In this document: in pieces, positions 1 to 8,220 of the stretch | Numbering within the stretch: the stretch's first letter is position 1 | Layout of the letters: each line of letters starts with the position of its first letter | Source: a virus | Direction: 5' to 3' (one strand) | Length of the DNA stretch: 64,000 bases | IMG/VR virus record: IMGVR_UViG_3300035034_000707 | Location: 21,130-85,129 of that record | Program-made: the position numbers and the translations under genes | Notes under the pieces: generated by a model | The model's input: the letters and a program-made list of their open reading frames with translations, nothing else | Told to the model about the DNA's origin: nothing | Database searches by the model: none

Positions 1-2
1 CC

Positions 3-749
3 AGCATCACGGGGAAATACCGTGAAATGGCTGAGACGGCGGGTATGACGGCCAAGGAGATTGAAAACTACCGCATCCAGCAGGAACTCCTACAAGCGGC
101 GCAACAGGATGGTGTGGCCCTATCCCCCGAAATCGTGGCCTCTGTGCTGGCCCAGAAGGATGCGTTCGAACAAGCGGCGCTATCCGCTCAGACATTTGCG
201 GCTGGGGCGAAGCAGGGTTTCCAAGACTTTGCAGATAGCGTTCAGACGAACATGGAGTTTGCGCGGGACTTTACCCAAAGCGCCTTCCAAGGGCTGTCCG
301 GTGTAATCTCCGACTTTGTAATGACTGGCAAGGCGGACTTTGTTGGCTTGTTCAAAGACCTCCTTGGGCAGATATCAAAATTCCTCGCCAACCAATTGGT
401 TATGCAACTCTTCGGCGGCGGCAAGGGTGGCGGTGGCCTCTTTGGCGGCGGTGGTGGTGGTGGCGGCTTCCTGAGCGGCCTCTTTGGGGGCTTCCTTGCA
501 GAGGGCGGACCCGCGCAAGCAGGCAAACCTTACATCGTAGGGGAAGAGGGGCCAGAGTGGTTCGTGCCTAAACAGTCGGGGACGGTTGTACCCAATGGGC
601 AGCAACCTGACTTCGCTGGCAACCGTGAGCCGATAAATGTAAACTTCAACATCACGACCCCGGATGCGGACAGTTTCCGCCGCTCTCAAGGTCAGATCAA
701 AGCGAACATGAGCCGGGTGCTGTCTGACGCTGATCGCCGCAATAACTAA
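3..749 (+). CDS. Tail tape-measure protein, C-terminal part (5' partial)
   Basis: The reading frame is open to the left edge, so this is the end of a longer gene. Tape-measure proteins set tail length and are ejected with the DNA. The visible part has a helical stretch, then a very glycine-rich segment (about residues 140-170 of the visible part). A GGPAQAGKPYIVGEEGPEWFVP-type motif follows; it is the usual C-terminal signature of lambda-family tape-measure proteins in alphaproteobacterial phages. The gene sits directly before the DUF2460 gene, the same order as in gene transfer agents. The assignment is good; the full length is unknown because the start is outside the window. Confidence 0.85.
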   Translation, partial: SITGKYREMAETAGMTAKEIENYRIQQELLQAAQQDGVALSPEIVASVLAQKDAFEQAALSAQTFAAGAKQGFQDFADSVQTNMEFARDFTQSAFQGLSGVISDFVMTGKADFVGLFKDLLGQISKFLANQLVMQLFGGGKGGGGLFGGGGGGGGFLSGLFGGFLAEGGPAQAGKPYIVGEEGPEWFVPKQSGTVVPNGQQPDFAGNREPINVNFNITTPDADSFRRSQGQIKANMSRVLSDADRRNN

Positions 750-759
750 GGGACTTCCA

Positions 760-1404
760 ATGGCTTTCCATGAAGTGAGACTTCCAACTGATGTAGAGCG
801 CAACGCCTCTGGTGGGCCGGGCTTTCTGACCAGCGTAAGCGTTCTTCAATCGGGCAAGGAACAGCGTAATTCTCTCTGGGAAGTGGACCGTGGGAATTGG
901 GATATTGGCTACGGTATTCAAACCCGGGACCAAGCCCTGATCGTCAGGGACTTTTTCTATGCTCGACGCGGGCGGCTTTATGGGTTCCGGTTTCGGGACT
1001 GGTCGAACTACCGCACCGAAGGCACGGCCAAGGCCCCGGCAGGTCTTGCGTCAGAGACCACGGGAGAACCCGCCGAAGCAGACGGCATCGGCACCGTCTT
1101 TCAGCTTTACTACCGCTACACAGACAGCGGGGCCTATGGCTACACGAAGAAAATCTTCAAGCCGGTGGCAGGGACGATCAACGTCTATATCGAAGGCGCT
1201 CTCGTGGACCCCGGGGATTACTCTCTGAATACGACGAATGGGCAGATCACCTTTGACGTTGCGCCAGAGTATAACTCAGACGTTGAATGGTCTGGTCAAT
1301 TCGATCTACCTGTCCGGTTCGACACTGACCGCTTGGACATGGTAGTCACGACCGTAGAAGTCATATCTCAACCCTCTATCCAACTCGTGGAACTCAAACT
1401 CTAG
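760..1404 (+). CDS. DUF2460 distal tail protein
   Basis: 214 residues, close to the family norm. The N-terminal half has the family hallmarks: SGKEQRNSLWEVDRGNW near residues 29-45, then FFYARRGRLYGFRFRDWSNY near residues 65-84. Members include the gene product upstream of the DUF2163 protein in the Rhodobacter gene transfer agent and in Rhodobacterales siphophages, where it forms part of the distal tail/baseplate. It starts at ATG 760, 10 bp after the tape-measure stop, and is followed 9 bp later by the DUF2163 gene. Family call is strong; the structural role is inferred from family and order. Confidence 0.9.
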   Translation: MAFHEVRLPTDVERNASGGPGFLTSVSVLQSGKEQRNSLWEVDRGNWDIGYGIQTRDQALIVRDFFYARRGRLYGFRFRDWSNYRTEGTAKAPAGLASETTGEPAEADGIGTVFQLYYRYTDSGAYGYTKKIFKPVAGTINVYIEGALVDPGDYSLNTTNGQITFDVAPEYNSDVEWSGQFDLPVRFDTDRLDMVVTTVEVISQPSIQLVELKL

Positions 1405-1413
1405 GATTGCCCC

Positions 1414-2508
1414 ATGCCGTTGACGCTGCCCCCTTCCCTTGTGGCTCACTTGCAAGACGACTCACTGACCCTCGCTACTTTGTGGCAGATCATTCGTGTG
1501 GACGGGTTAGAGTATTTCTATACCGATCACGATATGGATATCACCTTTGACGGGCAGATTTACAAAGCCGGAGTGGGCTATGACCGTTCCGCCATTGAGG
1601 ACAAGGGCGACCTCTCCCCTGACAACCTTGATATTCAGGGTATCCTGTCCAGCACTGAAATTAGCCGTGAGGATATCCGGGCCGGTATGTTCGACGGCGC
1701 AGAAGTCTGGATCAGGATTGTGAACTGGAACAACCCGGACGGGGGCGCGGTTATCCGGCGACGCGGTTGGCTTGGGGAAGTCAAGCAGAACAATCTCGGG
1801 CAGTTTGATACCGAACTCCGGGGACTGTCAGAAGCCCTCTCTGAGCGGCTATCCCGCGTCTACACGCCCGGGTGCGTGGCGGACCTAGGTTCCATGCCCG
1901 GGGACCGTGCGACGGCAATCTGCGGGCGCTCTATGACCCCGGGTATTCGCGTAGAAGCCCAATACTATGAGGCCGGTCAAGAAATGACAATTCCGGGGAT
2001 AAACGATCTGGTGTTCCGGGCCAGCCTAAATGCCCCCACCGGGACCAATCCCTATGATGATGATTTTGATTATGCCAATATCGGGGACGTAATTGAGGAC
2101 GGGGATCAACGATGGGTGGCCTATGAGCCGTGGCGGTTAGAGGCTACCGTGCAGCTTTTCCCAACACCGGACCGTCGCGTCTTTGCGATTGATCTTGTTA
2201 GCACCCGGCTGGACGCAGACCCCCGGCACTTTGACGGCGGCTTGATTACCTTCCTTACGGGGGACAACGCGGGCTATAGCCGAGAACTGAAATACGTTGA
2301 TCAAGATAGTGTCCTTGTATCAGAATGTTTCCTCTATCTCAGGATGCCGTTCGACGTGAACCCCGGTGATCGGGTTGCAGTCTACCCGGGGTGCAATAAG
2401 ACTATCACTGCCTGCCATACCAAATTCGACAATAGCATAAACTTCAAAGGCTTCCCCCATGTGCCGGGTGATAGCTACCTTTCAAATTACCCGGATGCCA
2501 AACGATGA
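1414..2508 (+). CDS. DUF2163 tail/baseplate protein
   Basis: 364 residues. The beginning (LVAHLQDDSLTLATLWQIIRVDG followed by a TDHD turn and a DITFDGQIYKAG stretch) is typical of DUF2163 proteins, the family of gene transfer agent gp13. The C-terminal half has a cysteine-containing segment (GCNKTITACHTKF near residues 329-341), as in other members where such cysteines bind iron-sulfur or zinc. It overlaps the peptidase gene by 4 bp, indicating translational coupling in the tail operon. Role in the distal tail is from family knowledge. Confidence 0.88.
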   Translation: MPLTLPPSLVAHLQDDSLTLATLWQIIRVDGLEYFYTDHDMDITFDGQIYKAGVGYDRSAIEDKGDLSPDNLDIQGILSSTEISREDIRAGMFDGAEVWIRIVNWNNPDGGAVIRRRGWLGEVKQNNLGQFDTELRGLSEALSERLSRVYTPGCVADLGSMPGDRATAICGRSMTPGIRVEAQYYEAGQEMTIPGINDLVFRASLNAPTGTNPYDDDFDYANIGDVIEDGDQRWVAYEPWRLEATVQLFPTPDRRVFAIDLVSTRLDADPRHFDGGLITFLTGDNAGYSRELKYVDQDSVLVSECFLYLRMPFDVNPGDRVAVYPGCNKTITACHTKFDNSINFKGFPHVPGDSYLSNYPDAKR

Positions 2509-2984
2509 TGAGCAAGAAGCCGTACACGGGGCCTAGGAAGGGCGAACCGCCCATAGGGGGTGTTACGCGCTCAGATATCGTTGCCTGCGCTCAGGGCTAC
2601 GTAGGGACGCCGTGGCGGCATATGGGGAACGATGGGCGCGGGGTAGACTGCGTGGGCCTTCTGGTTGCTATTTGGCGTGATCTTAGGTTCACTCCTAAAC
2701 CGGTAATACCCCCTTATCGCCGTGAGCCTGATGGGTCCCTGCTGGAATACTTTCACGAATACATGATCCCTATTCCTGTCCATAAACTCAAAGTCGGAAG
2801 CGCTCTTATCTTTGCTTATCAGGGGTCGCCCTATCATGTAGGCGTTGTGGTAGACCCGGACCGGCGCAGCATGATACATGCCTATGCCCGGACCCGGAAA
2901 GTGGTGTTTGATATCATCGACCACGGACAGGAAACGCGCAGGCTCATTTGCGCATGGGATTACCCGGGGGTGACAGATGGCTGA
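2505..2984 (+). CDS. NlpC/P60-family cell-wall peptidase of the tail
   Basis: 159 residues. The motif GTPWRHMGNDGRGVDCVGLL near residues 33-52 contains the catalytic cysteine, and the HVGVVVDPD segment near residue 105 supplies the histidine. This is the cysteine peptidase signature of phage tail peptidases (TIGR02219-like, gene transfer agent gp14). It probably cuts cross-links in peptidoglycan during DNA entry. It overlaps both neighbours by a few bases. One copy of the dispersed 16-bp palindrome lies inside the gene at 2677. Confidence 0.88.
   Translation: MMSKKPYTGPRKGEPPIGGVTRSDIVACAQGYVGTPWRHMGNDGRGVDCVGLLVAIWRDLRFTPKPVIPPYRREPDGSLLEYFHEYMIPIPVHKLKVGSALIFAYQGSPYHVGVVVDPDRRSMIHAYARTRKVVFDIIDHGQETRRLICAWDYPGVTDG
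2677..2692 (+). repeat. Dispersed 16-bp palindromic element (intragenic)
   Basis: GTGATCTTAGGTTCAC inside the NlpC/P60 gene. Matches the consensus GTGnnCnTAnGnnCAC. Confidence 0.65.
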
Positions 2985-5900
2985 TCCAGTAAGCATTGCT
3001 ATCAATATTGCGCTTCAAGCCGCTATCGGTCTGATTATGGCGGTACTCACTCCCAAGATACGGGAAGAGGGGCCACGACTGGACGACCGGCAGGTAACAA
3101 CGTCTACCTATGGCGAAGAGATATCGCTGGGGTATGGCACCGTTCTGGTCGCGGGCAACATTATCTGGGGCAAGGATATCGAAGAGGCTACTCTGGTCGA
3201 AGACATAGGCAAGGGTGGCCTTATGTCTAAAGGCTCGGTGACCAGCTATGAGTACTTCGCCACTTTCGCCCTCGCATTTTCCCGGCGTGAAATCAAGGAC
3301 GTGTTGCGCATCTACGCAGACGGAAAGCTGATCTACGACAAGACGGATGATGATACCCCCCGCGCCGATGTTATGAGTGGTCTGGACTTCACGCTCTACA
3401 AAGGGACCATGACCCAAGAGCGTGACCCCTTGATCGAAGCGGACGTGGGGACGGGTAACTGCCCAGCCTTCCGAGGCATCGCGTACATAGTGTTCAACCG
3501 CCTCCCCCTTCAAAACTTCGGGCGGCGCATTCCCTCTATTCGCGTGGTCATGGCCTTTACAAGTGGCGAATTAGGCCAGCCCTCTTATGCGTTTGAAGAC
3601 CTTTTGCGGGGGCAGACCTTTTCCAGCAACGACTTGGACCCGGTTAGGCGCGTGATGATCAGTCACGCCCGAGATATAGCGTCTGATGATTACCACCACA
3701 TGCTCCATGAGTACGACACGGGGAAGCTACTCTATAAGCGCCGCTTCTCTGATCTGAACGATGATATCGTGGCTATGGGGGGTCCCGCCGGATTTTTCAG
3801 TAATACTGGCGGCAGCGCTCAGTTTTCTGAGGGTCTAAAGGCCGGGGGTGCCTGCCCCTACTATATCTGCAAAAACAGGCAAGGCAGCTCTGCGCGGTTC
3901 GCTCTGATTGAAAAGGATACGCTGCGCGTTATTGATTGGACATCTAGGGCCGCGAACATATTTGACAGGTATGCCAACACCGAAGCCCACCCGACTACCG
4001 GAGTGGACACGGGACACCCCTATGTGGACGGCACCGCCAACTTCGAAATCGTAGAAGTCGTTGGCCTATTCGGTCTCGAATACTTTGCTGTATTTTTGGG
4101 GAGTGGTATCTCCGGAGCCTATGAGGCGGGTGGCCTAGCCATATGCCAAATTACCAGTTCAGGGTTTTCATGGATATGGGGTTCTGGAACGGGGCGAAAC
4201 CAGCTTGGTAGCTTGGTAGCCTCGGGTGCCTACCGAGGCTCTATTGCAGCGGGAACTCAGCGCGGTGAATTCCGGGATATCTATGTGTCTTGCATAGAGG
4301 GGCAGGTTAATTCCGGCCTAGCGCGGGGACCTTACCATATATTCAATATACGTCTGAGCGCAGCGGGGGACTATATCTTGCCGCAAGGTAATAACGCGCC
4401 CCTGAGTGGCTATGCCTTTGAACCGTTCATTACTATCCCAGAACAGACGGAAGCCGGGGGTGGGACTCATCAGCTATGGTTTAACATCAGGACTGGGGTA
4501 CTGGTATGGTCTATCTCGGACGCTGACGAATTTAGAACCCGGGGCTATAATACACTGGCCTTGGTGGGGGACCCGGCTACCCCGGCACAGCTATGGGAAC
4601 GGGATGTCTCTATCTTTTCTCCGGGGTCTACTCAGCACTATCCGTACACCCGCAATCAGATCACCGACTTTGAACGGGCTACCCGCACAATAACGACCTA
4701 TGACATGGACACTGGGGAAACCGTTGATCAGTTCTCTACGAGGTCCGAAGACTACCCTGCGGGGGATGGTATCACGTGGCCTGCTACGGTTGATAACAGC
4801 GTGTATTACTTCCCGGAAGGCAGGCATCAGGTAGACCCCCGCTACGGTGTCTTCTATGCCACCCCTCCTACCACTCGTGGCGCAGAAAGGCTTGACCGGG
4901 TAGTCTTGGACATCGTGACCCGGGGTAGACTGCTAGCCGATGATATAGACGTTACCGGCCTCGAAACTAAAGAGGTGCGGGGCTACCTTATCGCGCGGGG
5001 TATAGACTACCGAACGATCCTTGAGCCACTTATGTCAGGCTATAACTTCTATGGGGTAGAGAAAAACGGCAAGCTGGTATTTGACTTCCATACAAATGTT
5101 CCGGATGTGACTATCCCGGAAGATGATCTTCTACGATCCGGTTATGAAAACGTGCTTGAAGAGGCCCGGGGGCAAGAACTCGAAACACCCCGGGCGCTCT
5201 ATCTGGCGCACCGCGACCCGAACCAAGATGATAACAAAATGGTGCAGGGTGCTCGGCGGACCTCTTTTCCAGATGAAACGATGAACTCTGTGGGGGAACA
5301 GACGGTTGAACTCCCACTCTACCTTACCGTGGAAGAGGGCGCGCGGGTCGTTGAGCGCATTTTGTTTGAGTCTTGGATACAGCGTGAGACGTTGAAATTC
5401 CGCCTGCCCCCGCGCTATCTGGGTATCTTGCCCAATGATATCCTGACTGTTACAGCGGAAGGCCGCACGGAAGCTATTCGGGCAAATAGAGTGAGTATCG
5501 GTTCCAACCTAGAATTGGAAATTGAAGGCAACCTTGTCGAAAACCACATCTATACCCAGAGGGTTCAGGGCGTTCTTGCTTCGGGTTCTCCCAATTTTAT
5601 ACATGGTGGGAACACGGCCAATACTGCCGACAGGGTTACGGGCTGGTTGATGGATATGCCCCTTCTGCGTGACTATGACCTCCCTGACCGCACCCGGGGT
5701 CTGGTCTACTTCTCCGCAGGAGTAGGGGCTACTGACCGGGGGCTATTCCCGGGCGCGGCGCTCTACACCAGCTATGATGGTTCCAGCTTTGACGGCAGGT
5801 CCGCCGCTTCTGTGGGTTCTCCTTGGGGTCTGACGCGGGGACAAGTACCTAACTCCCCCGGGATAGACTGGAACGGGGTTCAGGAGGTTTCCATTGAAGT

Positions 5901-6645
5901 ATCCATCTTTGCCGGGGAAGACCGTATGGCCTCGGTGCTAACGGCGGACATGATAGGGAACGATGCCAATACCGCCGTCCTGCTTAAACCCAATGGGGAA
6001 GCTGAAATCATTGGCTTCCGAGACGTGACCTATCTGACTGGGAATACCTACCGTCTGACGGGCCTAATGAGGGGCAAGAGGGGGACAAACAGCGCAGCGG
6101 TAGGTTACCCCCTATCAGGCTTGGTTTCCTTTATCCTGATGGACCCTCTATGGGTTACCGGCTTCTATGAAAGTCTCGCCCGGGATGAACAGACGATGGG
6201 TTACAGGGTTATAGCGGCAAACGCGGGGCAGACCTTCTCTCAAGAAAAAAGCCAGCTTATCAAACTGAAAACGCTTATGCCCTACGAACCGGCTCATGTT
6301 AGAGTGGAGGCTATTGCGGGCGCGCATAGGATTAGCTGGACCCGGCGGACCCGACAGGCAGGCGCGCTTCGATCCGGGGTAGCCACGGTTGCTATCAGCG
6401 AAGATGCCGAACTCTACGAACTGGAAATCTATGGGTTCTTTGACGCTTCGGCTGAAGAAGAATTCGGGGTAGTCCGCACGGTTACCGGTCTGACGACGCC
6501 TACCTTTGACTATACCGATGCCATGCTGCTGGACGACTTCTTTTCTTCATCGCTACCTGAACCTCTTTTTGTTAAGGTGTACCAGATATCAGCCCAAGTA
6601 GGGCGCGGGTTCAGCACCCGGCGTGCCCTTTATGTAGAGGACTAA
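2977..6645 (+). CDS. Large tail hub / host-specificity protein (GTA gp15-like)
   Basis: 1222 residues, the longest uninterrupted gene here. The N-terminus (hydrophobic residues 5-24, then VTTSTYGEEISLGYGTVLVAGNIIW) resembles TipJ/J-like hub proteins. Around residues 640-830 a phage-tail_3-like region is recognisable (LLADDIDVTGLE, then an LEPLMSGYNFYGVEKNGKLVFDF stretch and a VVERILFESWIQRET stretch). The C-terminus has fibronectin-like strands. The protein follows the NlpC/P60 gene as gp15 does in gene transfer agents, and likely forms the central tail fibre or receptor-binding hub. I did not see a clear TIM-barrel glycosidase domain of the kind some relatives carry. Confidence 0.85.
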   Translation: MADPVSIAINIALQAAIGLIMAVLTPKIREEGPRLDDRQVTTSTYGEEISLGYGTVLVAGNIIWGKDIEEATLVEDIGKGGLMSKGSVTSYEYFATFALAFSRREIKDVLRIYADGKLIYDKTDDDTPRADVMSGLDFTLYKGTMTQERDPLIEADVGTGNCPAFRGIAYIVFNRLPLQNFGRRIPSIRVVMAFTSGELGQPSYAFEDLLRGQTFSSNDLDPVRRVMISHARDIASDDYHHMLHEYDTGKLLYKRRFSDLNDDIVAMGGPAGFFSNTGGSAQFSEGLKAGGACPYYICKNRQGSSARFALIEKDTLRVIDWTSRAANIFDRYANTEAHPTTGVDTGHPYVDGTANFEIVEVVGLFGLEYFAVFLGSGISGAYEAGGLAICQITSSGFSWIWGSGTGRNQLGSLVASGAYRGSIAAGTQRGEFRDIYVSCIEGQVNSGLARGPYHIFNIRLSAAGDYILPQGNNAPLSGYAFEPFITIPEQTEAGGGTHQLWFNIRTGVLVWSISDADEFRTRGYNTLALVGDPATPAQLWERDVSIFSPGSTQHYPYTRNQITDFERATRTITTYDMDTGETVDQFSTRSEDYPAGDGITWPATVDNSVYYFPEGRHQVDPRYGVFYATPPTTRGAERLDRVVLDIVTRGRLLADDIDVTGLETKEVRGYLIARGIDYRTILEPLMSGYNFYGVEKNGKLVFDFHTNVPDVTIPEDDLLRSGYENVLEEARGQELETPRALYLAHRDPNQDDNKMVQGARRTSFPDETMNSVGEQTVELPLYLTVEEGARVVERILFESWIQRETLKFRLPPRYLGILPNDILTVTAEGRTEAIRANRVSIGSNLELEIEGNLVENHIYTQRVQGVLASGSPNFIHGGNTANTADRVTGWLMDMPLLRDYDLPDRTRGLVYFSAGVGATDRGLFPGAALYTSYDGSSFDGRSAASVGSPWGLTRGQVPNSPGIDWNGVQEVSIEVSIFAGEDRMASVLTADMIGNDANTAVLLKPNGEAEIIGFRDVTYLTGNTYRLTGLMRGKRGTNSAAVGYPLSGLVSFILMDPLWVTGFYESLARDEQTMGYRVIAANAGQTFSQEKSQLIKLKTLMPYEPAHVRVEAIAGAHRISWTRRTRQAGALRSGVATVAISEDAELYELEIYGFFDASAEEEFGVVRTVTGLTTPTFDYTDAMLLDDFFSSSLPEPLFVKVYQISAQVGRGFSTRRALYVED

Positions 6646-6649
6646 CCCA

Positions 6650-7471
6650 ATGGCAACAGGCCAACTCAATATAGCACACGTTGTCGGTTCCCAGAACAAT
6701 AAGGAAACGACGATCAACGCCGGGCTTGATGCTCTTGATAACGCCATGAACAAGGTGAGTGTCCTTACGATCACCGGAAACCGTACCTTGACGGCCTCGG
6801 AACTCCGGGGCGCGGGGATATTTGAATTGACCGGGACGCCTAGCGAATTCACTCTGACAATCCCACCCAGCATTGACCGTACCTTTATCATAGCCAACCT
6901 GACCGGCGCGTCGTGTTTGATTAAAACCAGCGGGTCCGCCGAACCGGCTATTGTACTGGCTACTTCGACGATAGGCAGTCTCTACTCGGATGGAACTGAT
7001 ACCAAGACGGTCGCCAGCGGTGGGGGTGGCGGCGCGGTTTCTGTATCTGTCGATGGCTCGCTTCTTCTGGCTGAAACCACCGGATTTAATTTCTTGGGCG
7101 GAACTGTTTTTGAGAATAGCGATGGCAGTGTCGCTATCGACCTGAGCGGTACCGGTGGGACCTCAACCACACAATCGGTTGAAGCGGCCTCGCGTGATAT
7201 AGACAACTCCGATCTGATTGGGGGCGTCATTCTTAAAGCATCCTCCGGCGGGGCTGTAGTCTTCACGGTCCCTTCTGGGCTGACAGGTATTGAACCTGTG
7301 ACAGTAATCCGTATTGGGGCCGGTGCGGTTTCTTTCGCTGCGGAAAGCGGTGTAGCTATCCTGTCAGCTAATGGTGACCTTACGCTGTCTGCTCGGTATT
7401 CGGCGGTAACCCTCATACCCGATCTAAACACCGATGATACCTTCTATCTGATAGGGGATATAACGACATGA
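6650..7471 (+). CDS. Tail-associated protein, probable fibre component
   Basis: 273 residues of unknown family. Composition is rich in Ser, Thr, Gly, Val and Ala. There are beta-strand-like repeats and a glycine run (GGGGG) near residue 124 separating two halves that each look like short fibre modules. It starts 5 bp after the hub gene and overlaps the next gene by 4 bp, so it belongs to the tail operon. Role as fibre or fibre chaperone is an inference from position and composition. Confidence 0.55.
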   Translation: MATGQLNIAHVVGSQNNKETTINAGLDALDNAMNKVSVLTITGNRTLTASELRGAGIFELTGTPSEFTLTIPPSIDRTFIIANLTGASCLIKTSGSAEPAIVLATSTIGSLYSDGTDTKTVASGGGGGAVSVSVDGSLLLAETTGFNFLGGTVFENSDGSVAIDLSGTGGTSTTQSVEAASRDIDNSDLIGGVILKASSGGAVVFTVPSGLTGIEPVTVIRIGAGAVSFAAESGVAILSANGDLTLSARYSAVTLIPDLNTDDTFYLIGDITT

Positions 7472-8220
7472 TAACCCCAAGCCTGATAGGCGTCATTGCT
7501 TCCGCCACGTCTATAGTAGAAGCACCCCCGGAACTCTTCATTGAAGACTATGAAGAAGACTTCAACTTTGACCCGGATTATACCTCGGCTGGGCATACAT
7601 TGACGAACGCTAATAAAACCCTTGAAAATACTTCGGGTGGAACGGACTACCGCCGCTTTGTGCCTTCGGAACAAGAGATACCAAAGGACACCGGTCGCTA
7701 TTTTGAAATCGAATGTCTGACCACTGCGACTGCTGATTATAATGGGTATATGGGGGTTATGACCGATAACTTACGGGACAGTGTGTCTGTTGGTCCGACC
7801 TCTGGTAACAACCCGATTGATCTGGGTTCTTTAGCTTACCGTGGAACAGGGGATATTTGGGGGGATGACTCACAACAACTTGTTACGGGGGTAGGCACCT
7901 TTGGGACGGGCGATATCTTGATGTTCTTCGTGGATATGGAAGCCCGCGAATTCTATGTCGGTAAAAACGGAACATGGCACCGGGACCCTGATAGTGCGCG
8001 GCCCAGCCGATTGTTTCAGTATGGTTATGAGGGCGGGGCCTATTATGTTACCGGCCAAGGTCGGGATCAGACAGAAGGCGGAACTTTGATCAGTAAAGAG
8101 GCGGACTTCAACTACACGCCTCCTGCCCGGGCGCTTCCCCTCGGGCGCATATACGCCCCGGCTCAAAGGGTGGAAAGCCATACCGCTTACGTTATTACTC
8201 AGGATGGGTCATTCCTATGA
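7468..8220 (+). CDS. SPRY-like domain tail protein
   Basis: 250 residues. The middle (about 55-180) reads like a SPRY/B30.2-type sandwich as found in phage tail proteins: RYFEIECLT, NGYMGVMTDN, TGDILMFFVDMEAREFYVGKNGTW. The motif of a short cofactor-free strand followed by FYVGKNGTW is the most diagnostic part. Such domains usually bind proteins or glycans and decorate tail tips. It is coupled by 4-bp overlaps to both neighbours. Family call is moderate; the ligand is unknown. Confidence 0.6.
   Translation: MITPSLIGVIASATSIVEAPPELFIEDYEEDFNFDPDYTSAGHTLTNANKTLENTSGGTDYRRFVPSEQEIPKDTGRYFEIECLTTATADYNGYMGVMTDNLRDSVSVGPTSGNNPIDLGSLAYRGTGDIWGDDSQQLVTGVGTFGTGDILMFFVDMEAREFYVGKNGTWHRDPDSARPSRLFQYGYEGGAYYVTGQGRDQTEGGTLISKEADFNYTPPARALPLGRIYAPAQRVESHTAYVITQDGSFL

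Noticed and set aside
242-526. Proline-rich minus-strand ORF near the left end
   Set aside because: It is the complement of the glycine-rich segment of the tape-measure gene.
2944-3513. Minus-strand ORF opposite the tail hub gene
   Set aside because: Shadow of the hub gene; no expression signals.
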